From positions 7,248,844-7,312,843 of the forward strand of contig NW_023503293.1 in NCBI RefSeq assembly GCF_014529535.1: a stretch of 64,000 bases of DNA, read 5' to 3'. Shown here piece after piece: positions 13,023 through 24,503 of the stretch. Source of the stretch: Bradysia coprophila. Lineage: Eukaryota > Arthropoda > Insecta > Diptera > Sciaridae. Position numbers and translations under genes: made by a program. Position 1 is the stretch's first letter; the number at the start of each line of letters is the position of its first letter. Below the pieces are notes generated by a model that did no database searches, was not told where the DNA came from, and saw only the letters and a program-made list of their open reading frames with translations.

Positions 13023-14699
13023 TTTCTATACAGAATACAGAATAAACGTTTGTGCTCTTAGAACAGTCTATTTGTTTCGAAAATCGAAAGGTTTTTTTTG
13101 TAAATTCAATCATGGGATATGAATCTCACTGGAAAATGAGATCTAGTATCTTAATTTATCAACGATAAGGGGAAATTTACAGATAATATTGGTAGTATGC
13201 TGACCTAAATGGATCCTGTTATCACGTTAAACGTTAAAGACCAGTATCTCGTAGAGACGAGCTAAAATATCTGAAACCGAAGTGACTAAAAGTCAGCACA
13301 GGCGATTAGCATTAGCCTCCTACAATTCCACTTTTTCCACATTTTTTATTTTTATTAAAAGTCAGTTGAGGCGCATCGGGATTATTATATTGTACAATTC
13401 CGACGTTATGCGATTTGATTCACCACAATCCGAATTGAATAACGTTGAGATTAGCTCTACGAAGCACTTAAGATTAAATTCTACAAAATGTAATCATTCT
13501 TACAATAAATATGTCATAAATGCAAACGAGTTCACGGAGTACATCCATATTGAAATGGAAAAATGTATATTTAGATGTAATACAGAGCATTGCATGTCAG
13601 TATTGATATAATCACATTCGATCGAACTGAAAACGGAAGCTTCAACATCCGTATTGATGATAATTTTTGCAAACCATTTCTTCACAACAGTTCCCCGGAG
13701 ATTTTTGTCAGTAAACCAGAGATTAAATTACATTTTGGTTAGCAAGATTTTGTATGGGCATTGAATTGAGATGTTTTGAGGGAAAATATAAGAGATTTTA
13801 GCTAAATTTCTGTTATACTCCTGGGGCTGATTAAGTGGGAGTTTTCGCTATGCTGTTTTTATCCATTCCCTTGCATTTGTACGATATCAAGTCTCAAAGT
13901 TAAAGTAATTATGGTAAGTCTCACTCGAAGTTCATTTCACACAGAATTTTCCATGTGAACTTAAATGGAAACTTTTACATTTTCGTCATTGACACATACA
14001 ATCAAATCATGCCCTAGTGAAAATGAAAGTTCAAAACATCTACTCTACATTTCTCTATGCTGGATTGTGCTTTGTGCGGATGTGTAGGAAAATTTAAAAC
14101 CTTTGAAGCTTTCAGAATATTCAAAATATTACAATAAACCCACAAATTTAAAAAAGCAATAGATTTTAAGACATTTAGGACAATTCGAGAAAAACAAGGA
14201 CTATGGCGAATTACGTCTCCTTCGTACCTTTTGCAGTCGAAACTTTGGGCAATTTTGGATCGGCAGCTTTTAAATTTACAGGAAAATAAGGAGTGCCAGA
14301 CCTTTCGTCTTATTCAAATTTGAACGTTAACGAAGATAAAAAGAAAATTTTAACTTTCAAGTCTTTCCCTAAAGTATCTAGAGACACCATCTCGTCCCGC
14401 CGATCTCAAAAACTTACGAGATCACTTCCATAAAACCCCGTGAATTTTTGTGGGAAACTCGCGTCAGTGAGTTTTGTAATCAATATGCGTTTCATGGTAG
14501 CCAAACCATCGAACGATGCATTGGACGTTCAATGTCTTAAAAATAAAACTTCGAAAAATTGTGAGACAATTAAGACTGATATTGCGGAAAACTTTCAACA
14601 AATTTCACCAAATTCCGTGAAAGTTAGTGAAATTATTGTCACTATAAGCCCCTGTGCTTAATAACATAAAATACAGTATAGTACATTATATGCTTCTCT

Positions 14700-14754
14700 A
14701 AATGTTTATTTTGACCTCCCGTTGGGTTGGGCCCACTCGTCAAAATAAACATTT
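14700..14754. repeat. perfect 16 bp-arm hairpin
   Basis: AAATGTTTATTTTGAC (14700-14715) is perfectly complementary to 14739-14754 around a GC-richer 23 nt loop containing GTTGGGTTGGGCCC. No gene lies nearby. Confidence 0.8.
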
Positions 14755-16539
14755 TTGAAATGCGGACATAATCTACTGTTACTTTCCCCCGACATTTACA
14801 CGTCGTTTCCGTTCTTATTAAAAGTAAGCGGCTTATTAAATTTTTAAAAGCTTTTCTCTACATGCTCCTAATGACGCCACCCTCATACTTGTTATTCCGA
14901 AAGGCCATAACAAAATACCTCTAGGTCAATTCAACAAGTTCATTATAACAAAAGTCGGCTTCATCAGTTTCTGTCATAAATTTAGACGTTGACTAAAACA
15001 ACCACCGGATAAAATAATTATTTTTTTTTTCTTGCCATAAAAGCTAAGCGAATGTAATTAATGCTCACCAATTAAAATTGGAGTTTCGTTCAAATAAATG
15101 GACGTTAAACTTTCACGAAGGTTTTTTTTTATATTATCCTCTTCTTCAGTTAAAATCAGATAACATTCGATATGAAAAATGTCGAATTTAATTTGTAGTC
15201 TCAGTCCACTTTATGTCTCAACACTTTTACTGAAATTATTTTGCGTCAGATTCAAGGATCAATTTATTTATTTATATGAACGAGGAATCTATATTCAGCT
15301 TTTAGTTAAAACAAATAAAAACTTTTCTCAATCCGTGGAGAGCTGGTTGTTGTATGTTTAACGGTTGCCGCACAACTGAAATGGAAAGCACAATGTTGAA
15401 GTGAAAGAAACTGGAGAAGAGGTAATAGACGTAAACTGACTCTCACGTATACAAGAGTTGTATTATATGAAATTTGTGAATGAAAATGGTTTTTCTCCTA
15501 CAAGCCCTACGGTTCGGGTGTTTTTTTTTTTGAATGATTCAAGAATTTCGGTACTTTGGATGTTTTTTTCTTAAGTGGTAGGACGGTTTGTTTCTCTCAT
15601 AATAAATTGGAATAATTGACACTGAGTTATACATTATAGGTGTTTATGTACGACCATATGTTGGGGACGGTATTAAATACGTATAAGGGTGTGTAAGTTA
15701 AGGTGTAAAGAACGGAAATAGGAAAAAAAAGTAAACATCTAACACAACAGGTGAGTTTCGAAATTGTCTTCTCATTTTTATAAGAAAATGTTTTTATTTC
15801 ATTTGCTAAAGGAATGAAAACAGCAACCTTCCACCTTATTGATAGTCATATTCCTTTTCGCCGTAGTTGTACATACATATAATGATCGGACAAAGGCAAC
15901 GAGGTCATTTTTATTACTTTTGATATAATATGGTTCCCGAATGGAATTTGTTTTTCTTTTCTTCTTTTTTTTTTACCAAGATAAATAATGGACATTCTTT
16001 AACTAACTAATTTATGCTGTTATGGCAACAAGTATATAAATATCTGAACTATACTCTCAAGAGTGATCAAACTTTTTAGTATATAGGAGATTGAACGACA
16101 CGAACCTATAACCATGACGAAATGATGTAGTGGCTTGGATATTATTAATAGCAACCACAAAATCGGTGAACAAGAATTGATTTGCCAATAATATGAAGTA
16201 TTGCTATAGAAATGAAGTTTTCGGTTTTTGGGATGCTGAACGACCACTTCTTCTTTCCGAAAAGTTGTTCTGCACACAACTTCCAGAGTGTTCGAGACTC
16301 GAACTTCGAGTTCATTATAATCACCTGGTTGGAAAATTTTCCTGTTGAGATATGATCACCTGTGGTATTTGCTACCTTTGCTCTTTGCAATGTGAATGTT
16401 AAATGTTTTTAAAGACATCGGAATAAATAAATAAATAACACAATGCTGGCACAATGTTGGCATCATCTGTTCGAAAATAGAGCTTATTTGATATAAAAAT
16501 TTCCAGTTCGAAGAGTTAGCACAGTTATAAAGAGTTAAG

Positions 16540-16740
16540 ATCGCGGACCGCAATTGTGTTATAACGAACTGGAACACTATATTAAAAACTTGAACTCACA
16601 GCCTCTGCTGTTCGAAAACTGTGATAACTGTTCGCTTTGACACACTATATTGTGCTCTGCAGTCTCCACTGTTCGAAAACTGTGCTAACTGTTAGAACTG
16701 GAATACACTACAAAATGATTAGTTAATGTGATTTATCAAA
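16540..16740. repeat. repeat with TGTTCGAAAACTGTG unit, shared with 38.2 kb
   Basis: TGTTCGAAAACTGTG(A/C)TAACTGTT occurs twice about 60 bp apart. Upstream, CGGACCGCAATTGTGTTATA with AACGAACTGGAA recurs nearly identically at about 38228-38262. At 38.2 kb an inverted AGTTTTCGAACAG is also present. This is a dispersed repeat of unknown class. Confidence 0.6.
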
Positions 16741-19214
16741 GCACTGTGCTCTGCTCGTAGCATTAACACTGAATTAACAGACGTCAAATTTGGAGGCTTC
16801 ACTGATAAGAGCTACGTATTGAAATTGTTTCTCTTGTATGTTTCTACTCACACAACGAAAACAAGTCATCAATCTCTATAGAAGAAACTCACTGTGATCT
16901 CATCAACCTCCGAATAGCAGTTACAACTCTCTTCCGAAGTATTATCTAAATAATGACTGAATTTGTATTATGCCAAAATGCTTTGAATAACGTTCGGCAT
17001 CGAAATAAAATATAAAAATGTTTTGTTTGGAACCTCGGTAAAATAGGGAGAGGTACGAGATGAAGCTGATAAAATTTTCGATTTCAACATTAAGGGACCA
17101 CTGCCCGATACTATTTCCCTGGACCCAAAAACTTTCTTAAAAGTTGTAGCGTGATAGAAGCTTTGGTCGTCCTACTATTATAAAAAATCTTATAAAAGAG
17201 GACTTAACTGTTTTTGAGTGATTGAAACTGTTTTTTTTCATCTGCTCGGATACTAGTACTACATAATTCGTGCCCAATTTACTAAGGTCGAATTAACGAT
17301 ATATTTGTTAGATCATGTCATTCATTAAAATTTACAAAGTCAAAGCAAGAAAAATTTAATCAATTAGTTGCTGGTCGTATTGTCAAGTTTGCCTATATAT
17401 ATACATGATTAACAGAAGCCATTTGTACACCGTACCTTTCCTATTTTACGAATAGTTAACGCTTCAATTGTAAAGAGAATCTATTTCGTCGATATATGTA
17501 TTCTCGGATTGGGTGTATTATTTTCCGTAACGGTATCTCAAGTATTTTCTATTCACATATAGTTAAGTGTCGGAAAAACATGCTTACCCATGCTTTTCGA
17601 AGGTATATATTTTCAAACCCGCCGTACCGCCGGGTTATACATTTTCAACATTACGTTGGTGGCAATGAGGAAACCAAAAAAAAAACGTAGGAAAAAAGAT
17701 TGTTAATAATTTCAATTTATATCACAAACATTCGCAGCAATGAAGATATGAGAAAGCCGTTGGCACTTTAAAACGTTTAAATTTGTGAATTACATGACAG
17801 AGAGTCGAGTCTGTGGTGAAAATATCAAAAGAAGGGTTAATCAACACAATTGGTTCGTGGGTGAGAGAAAAACGATTAGTCGTACGATTTAGCCAGACGC
17901 AATGTCTAATTAATTCAATTTTTTTTTTCGTGTGCAAAATAATTTATTTAAAAATCAACGTAATAAGCATGTTAAGCATGTAATTCGATTAATTCTCAAT
18001 TTTTTGTTGTTGTTTTTGTTTCATTTCTTGGTAAGGTATTGTAGATTGATTTTTATCAAAAGCTCTCAGCCAATGTGTACACATTTTATGTTATTAATAA
18101 AAATAAAAATGTGCCAACAGCACCAATATCTCTTTCGACTCGTGCAGTAAAGTGAGATAAATGATTTGCTTGAAATTGGTTTTTCATTGAACGAAAATTG
18201 TCTGTTCATCAAGAACATATCGAAATTGGCTTCGTCTTCGTCTTCTCATTTCTTTCTTTTGCAAGTTGCAATTACTGTGGTTACCGCAATTTTTCACAAC
18301 AATCTTAATGGAAAGTGAAAAAAAATTGTTTCGACAACGATCGTATTAAAACGGTAAAGTGGAAGGAAATTTATTTATTTCTTAAAAAGTTATTTTTGTC
18401 GAAACGTAATACACAAAATTGCATTTTGGCACGACTTTCAATTAAATTTATGTATACCAACTGGAGGAGAGTTTGTATTGTTGAACGGATGTTTCTATTA
18501 AGTTTCGGAACTTTATGAACCAGCAGTAGATGTAATGCTCTGTGCTGTGTAATAATACGTATTTCGGAAAACTTTGATAGAGGTATGTAATGGGAAACGG
18601 CAGAAATGTATACTTTTGATGCAGTTTTACAAAAGTTAATTTGTGTGGTATAGTAATGACGAATCGGGACTATGTTACGAAGCTGGTAAGTATTTGCAGT
18701 AGTAAGTTAAAGTTACAAAAATATGACTTTCAATTCATGTTCTTGTTCTTTCAGTAATAGTTTGAAGCATCCAAAAATTTTGTTTTTCAATATAAAACTC
18801 GAAATTAGCAATTCCTTGATCTTGTATTGCTTGTGTAGACAACCAATGCAACGAAATTAGCAAGCTCAAAATTGCATTTCCAGGGGTTTGCAGCAAATAT
18901 TCTATGGATGCATGCCTATCCTAAATCTTATTTAGGTCTTGTTGTGAATGGTCTACAGTGTATGATTTTAGTACAACTATCATCTTTCATTCTCCTGCCC
19001 AGTTTCACTTTAAATCTGCTATTCTTTAGCCATTTTGTGTCTGGCTCTTGGAGGGCATAGACTATGTACTTACTCTCTACTGAGCAACGAAAAGTCGTAT
19101 TTTCACCTTGTATGAGTGAAGTGGTTGATAAACAGCTACTGAAGCGAATTTATGTATAAGTTTCACTGACGTTTACTGCAATATTGAGATTCAGATAATT
19201 TTATTTGTTAAACG

Positions 19215-19395
19215 GCAAGGACACCAGCAGTTTTTCTATCGAATCTATTACTTCATTTGATTTAAGTATTATCAATATATTGAATTCAAATCTTTTACTT
19301 CATTTTTTTTAAATGTGTCATTTACTATATAAGACCGCATTAGTCAGAGCTTTCGTTCATTCCTGTCCTGTCGATAACAGATGACAAGTTAAAAT
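19215..19395 (+). repeat. dispersed repeat family copy A
   Basis: In order, this copy shows ACACCAGCAGTTTTT, AATCTTTTACTTCATTT, a TATATAAGACCGCATTAGTC block and GTCGATAACAGATGA. The same ordered motifs are found at 37590-37735 and 53205-53375, and in part on the opposite strand at 30325-30440. It is non-coding. Confidence 0.6.
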
Positions 19396-21775
19396 CTAAA
19401 TTACTATCTCTAATAAAAAGAAATGAGACAACAATGAAGTAAAGCCAGCGAAATGAATTCAGTTCGAAAATAAAGTTCCATTGTTCAATTACCAGACGCT
19501 TCCAACATAAACAGATGATTTATCGGTCTACAACAGAGCCAGTCTACATGGTTTTGCAATCAATTCCATTTCGGCTGTTTTGTGACAAACAAGAGACACG
19601 AGCCTTAAAATCTTACATTAAAAAACATCTAAATCGAATATGTAAATTCAATGAATTGGCAAGTGGAATGTTGCGAGCAGAACTACAGGTGATATATTGA
19701 CGACACAATATTAATTTCAATGAGGGGATACACACACATCGACAGTGCCTCTGGGAAATCACCATTTACAATTTACTAGGGAAAACTTTGCATATTTATG
19801 AAAGCCGAATTAAAATGCAGAGCATGCATACGCCGGATATGAATTACAAATATTTGAATAGTCTAAAGTTCCATCTCGTTTTCCACTTAATTAAATATAA
19901 AAAGGAAACGTATGAAATGTCTCACAATTTTTCAATTTTTGCAAAATAATTAAACACAAACAGCGAATTATTACGACATCACCTTTCCGTTTTGCCACAG
20001 AAAAGATGGCATAGCAAAGGAAAAATATATATTTGCCAAGTTATGCATATGGAATCCACCAGGTCGGTAGACTATAATAATCATTTTGGCGAAGAGCTGC
20101 TTTATTAAAATCAAGTGAAAATGCTTTATGATTCGTCCATCCATACTGTTTAAGTGTTGTATACGAAGAAGAAAGTGCTGAATCAACTTCAGAATTTCCA
20201 CTCGCTGCTATTAGGATATGTCATCATTTTTGTTGTACGATAATATTACAGAGTGAACAGTGTTAACATGGATGAATGCTAAATTAAATGTAATGGCAGT
20301 TATCAGTCGACACGCTCCATAATGGAGTTTTTATTAAACCGATTCTAGGAAAATACTCGAAATTGTTTACGTTCATGTGCGAAACTGTTTTTTGAGTACA
20401 ACTTCTCACTCATTCAGATTTACGATTTACGGTAATTTAACATTTCCATTTCAGAGTGTAATTGCAGGTTAATTTTACAGGAGTTTAAGTTTAGTCTACC
20501 GTAAGTTAAAATTATTTTAATTGGGGCTTGTAATCGAAAAATTGTACGGTGAAGCTTTCATATAAAAAATACTTAAATGTTTAAATTTCATTAAATCACA
20601 TCCGGACACATCATAATTCAGTGTTTTCAACTTTTTCTCTCTAAATACCAACATAATATTCGAAGGCAAAAAATTGAATTTTTAGATTTACCTCTGAGTT
20701 CTGCCGAAGTTGGATAATTGAAAATATTTTTTCCACTTTAGATAGGAGACCGTTTCATGCTTAAAAGCGTCACCCTTGTATGTAATTTTCCGGACTAAAT
20801 CTGAGAATTTTATGTGGAATGTCATTGCAATCCCCTCTAAAAGGACACGTAATTTTGGTAAGGATAAAAATGGTTGAAATCAGGGTCGCGTTTTGAAAAG
20901 TTGGAATTTTTTATGAGTGAATTTGTTTTCTTTCAAAGCTTATAAAATTAATTTACAAATATTGTCACTGTTGAAATTCGACGCAGTTTTTGCTTATAGG
21001 TTGGCCAAATTTGAACCGATTTCGACTACTTTCGCTTCAATAGATAGATATTGACCGTACCAATCAGTGAAAAAAAAAGAAATTGAAATTAGGTTCATCT
21101 GAGCGTGAGCTAGGTCTCTTGGAGTGAGCTCTTATCCGGCTACTCGGCCGTACAGTGAACGTGAAGTATTTTGTCAATATCTCGAGTAAATTTTGACCGA
21201 ATTTCATGAATTTTATTTTGTTTGAAAGGTATTAACGAATGTAAAGCGTCGGTACTATTTCCGGTCTCCTAACAAAATGGCTGCCGGCGGCCATATTGAA
21301 TTTTATTAAAAGTGACATATCTTGGGAAAAATGGTACTTAGAGAGTTTCTGTTAACATAGAAGTACTTGGTTAAGTGTGTGTGGTGTTTCAGGCATTCCA
21401 TAAATGGACATCTATATATATATATATATACCTATATTGAGCTATATACAGGCATATAAAGCTATATAATAGCATATTCATCTATGAAATGTTTGTTTAT
21501 AGGAAAATATAGGTAAATATAGCGGTATATAGCTGTTTAAATAGGAATTTATGAAAGTTGACTTCGTACGGGGCTGTCTATATTACCTCCGGCAATTTAT
21601 TTCTATATGATAACAAGGCAAAGAGTGGATAATGTAAGTGATTTTAAGGGGCGAATAGCTTTGCAGTAGAGAAGAGTATGAAGTAAGAGAAATAAAGAGT
21701 TTCACGTGAAAAGCTTTTGATACGAATAGGTGTTTCGTACGGGTCGGCGTTAGCTATGTTTTTTTACTTTACTAG

Positions 21776-22335
21776 TGAGGGATGGTGTGGTACTAGTGAA
21801 AGAATTTGATATACCTCGGGTCGTTTACTCATCTGGATACGAGATATCAAATTCCTTCACTGGTACAGTAATCTACTGTTACTCAACGGAAACTCGTCTA
21901 TACACGTTGAAATTACAACTCGCTTCCGGGTTATTTTTAAGCAACATACAGCAAGATTTGGAGATTTTCATTTTTACTAGAATGGCAATCAGTTACAATC
22001 TGTTTATTAACAAAACTTGTCTAAATTGTCAAAATTTGTGTGCCTATGTGGGTGTATCAACCTGTTCTTCCATAACCTTGCATATGACTTCAAAACCATT
22101 GCTATTGAGTAAATTTAATATTTTCCACAATTTATTTGTGCTTTATTACATTAATTTCATCAACGTATTTAGGTTTCTGTATCAAAGGGCGAAAGAAAGT
22201 GGCTACGTAACCTCCTTACCGAAAATTCCTGAAAAAAATCAAGTGACTTCCATTATGACGTGTGGAATATGTGCTAATAATTTCAATTTATATCAAGAAT
22301 TTCAATCAAGCCCAGAAACCTCAATGGAATGTTAA
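21776..22335 (+). CDS. orphan open frame, possible terminal exon, 186 codons
   Basis: A strong-looking splice acceptor (TTTTTTTACTTTACTAG, ending 21775) opens directly into a frame of about 186 codons that ends at 22335. A polyadenylation hexamer AATAAA follows at about 22417. That is far longer than neighbouring chance frames in DNA this AT-rich. The first in-frame Met is near 21982, so the upstream part would have to be read from a spliced exon. The product has a hydrophobic middle, several cysteines including a CLNCQNLC cluster, and a CGIC near the C-terminus. I do not recognise a family. Codons 5-35 contain an inverted repeat (see findings), which argues that part may be repeat-derived. 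Protein-coding status is uncertain. Confidence 0.3.
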
Positions 22336-22422
22336 ACTGCGGTTATGTATTTATTTCCCTATATTTTACAGCCATATACACTCACTCATACATTGATTTA
22401 TGTAATGCGAAACGACAATAAA

Positions 22423-23241
22423 TTCAAAATGTATTTCAATATATCCACATAAAATTCGCTCACGTTCCTTCAATATTTTCATAGCTTTGAAATCAACGCA
22501 TAAACAGACAATGGCATTTTCGGTTTAGGTTCATGAAGAAAAAAAAACCCGAAGAAACTCCGCAAAGATTTATTTGCTCTCCCAGTGATATAAATCATAT
22601 CTTTACTCCATTAGAAACAACTTTAAACGAAGGAACGGAAACACGTTACTTTCTGTCAAGGCTGTGCATTCGTGTTCAAAATTGAACGGGTGTATATATC
22701 TTTTACAAGATTTTTTATTATTTCATATAATGTAATTATTAATAGGCAAGTGAAATATGAACAGCTTGAGCATAACAAAACGGATTTTTTTTTTCACACT
22801 TTTATATTTAATAAAGCCTGGAAACATCAATAGCCCAAAGTCAAAAGATGGATTGATTTATTGTGTCAACCTAAAATGTATGGAAGGTTTTATCTTTCAC
22901 TCCTCTTTTTTTGCAGAAATGTCAACAAGAGTTCAAGATTCTGTTCGATTTAGTTATTCGTTTGTGATATTTACACTTCGTGACCCTTTATTACGACGAC
23001 TTTTGAACTCTATAATTGTTCCCATTTAATCTGTTTTTAACAATTCTTAGTCGAAATACCAAAGAAAGAAAACCTCTTCAATGAGCTATACAGGGCTTTT
23101 CATATTAAAAACCCCTGATGTATATTGTTTTTATCGGCCTCGGGAACGGCCATTGCGGGCAAAAATCAAATTGATTACTACCCAGAAGACCGCCGTGTTC
23201 TTCTTGATTTATTTGTTTTTTTTTTTTGCTGCACACTTCGT
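22423..23241. other. gene-free stretch
   Basis: I see no supported gene. The segment 23090-23170 has ACCCCTGATGTATATTG and a GC-richer CGGCCTCGGGAACGGCC inverted motif. It could be an end of the neighbouring transposon remnant, but no matching partner end was found. Confidence 0.4.
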
Positions 23242-23697
23242 TTAATTTTGTTTTGACCGATTAAATGCCGCGTTCTTCGAAATGTTAATGTTTACGCATT
23301 CGCCATAGAGACCCAGTCCAAAATGCAGCATGTTCCGTGATCCGTTCGTGTCACAGTTCAACCACAACTTGTCTTGGGTTTCGGTTGTGTTTTGAGCATA
23401 TGTTACGGACGGTATGGGAGGTCTTTGCCTTTGGTCTCCATTCCACCCTTTTTTGCCTGCGTTGGTTTTCATTGTTACTTGCAACATTTGCCAACATGTA
23501 ATATCATCGGCCGGCTTGCAATTATGGCATAATTTAAGCCATTTCTTCGATGACTCAACTGTGTGTAGCTCATTGTAGCATCGACTGCAGTTCTTTGTCG
23601 AGAAATATTCGTTTGTAAATTGTTTGATGTAACAAACAAGTGGTTTGTTGCCTGCATGTGACCTTTTACAGTGTTTACAATGGCGTTGAGCAAGCAT
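23242..23697 (-). pseudogene. Fanzor/TnpB-like nuclease C-terminus (zinc ribbon + RuvC-III), remnant
   Basis: Seen: a frame with CKHCKRSHAGNKP, then TNEYFSTKNCSRC, KLCHNC, and finally NCDTNGSRNM. Known: TnpB and its eukaryotic relatives, the Fanzor RNA-guided nucleases, end in a Tsk-C-x2-C ... C-x2-C zinc ribbon inside the RuvC domain, followed by a catalytic Asp in a W-N-x-D-x-N-x-x-x-N-[MI] motif. The Asp of CDTNGSRN would be that residue. An insert of about 45 residues separates the second cysteine pair from the Asp. Upstream the frame is closed by a stop near 23733, and other frames hold short plausible pieces, so this copy is broken. Inference: it is the 3' part of the decayed gene at 24504-26005. 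The family call rests on motif pattern only. Confidence 0.5.
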
Positions 23698-24503
23698 CTG
23701 CCGATGAAAATTGTTGATCCGGAATCGTTATCGTCATTCGTATTTGCATTTGTTGGATTGTGGAAGGTCTTCCACCACGTCATACGACGATTTTGTGTCT
23801 ATGGCAAAGTGTTTTTGATGGAAATCGTGTTGCGATGAAATTCTTTAGTTTTGCATAATGTATTGCCTCTATATATTTGGCATAGAGGTAGACTACCATG
23901 TTTGGTAAGTATTGCCTCTATAGTCTATTTCACGATTTTTCCTGTTTCGATTTTTTTCCGATGACGCCCCGATTTTCAGGTTTGACTTTCGTTGCTTTTA
24001 GTGGTTTCGCTGCTTCGGATTTTCGGTTTCACCTTATTTCCGTTTGCGTTTTTACCATTTTTGGATGACGCATTGGCTCCGATTCGTAATCAATTCGGGA
24101 ATCCAATGTCGCAGACGTACCATACCCGGTGGTACGAATACCACTCCAAATACCGAACTCCAGTTGATCATTTTTAAGAATGTTGAAAACGAACTGTGAT
24201 CTCTCGACTAGTTTCTTAAGCAATATCTTTCACAAATCAAATCCAACTCGATTTTCTTACAAATTCGTTTACTTTAGGAAAGTAATTTAAGCTTAAAAAT
24301 GTCTAGTTTAAAACTAGTCCGTTAACATAAGGTTTAATTGATGATAGGAAACAACTTAAGACTGCGTCCGACTACTCTCTATCAATTTCACACACTGAAC
24401 ATCTTACTGAAATCCTTAGTTCTCTAAAACAATTTCATTAAACATTTAATGTTGCTCGTTAACTTTGATCGTTAAATTGCTTAGCACCGAACATTTTTAA
24501 GAT
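23698..24503 (-). pseudogene. decayed middle part of the transposon gene
   Basis: Between the recognisable 5' and 3' parts no single frame stays open, and I could not identify the RuvC-I or RuvC-II catalytic motifs. Short coding-like pieces exist, such as a frame at 24029-24223 with LEFGIWSGIRTT. A basic piece near 23990-24080 lies in another frame. The distance of about 800 bp is roughly right for the missing core of a nuclease but the sequence is too damaged to read. Confidence 0.35.

Larger units (their letters stand above)
13023..21775. other. gene-free stretch with interspersed repeats
   Basis: No supported gene. Besides the repeats listed separately, 21240-21340 contains an AAAATGGCTGCCGGCGGCC block typical of interspersed repeats. 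21410-21540 is a (TA)n tract followed by degenerate CTATATAG/ATATAGG motifs. The other open frames are short. Confidence 0.5.

Noticed and set aside
13282-13611. 109-codon plus-strand frame
   Set aside because: It has low-complexity Ser/Asn/Ile-rich composition, no domain and no splice context; most likely chance.
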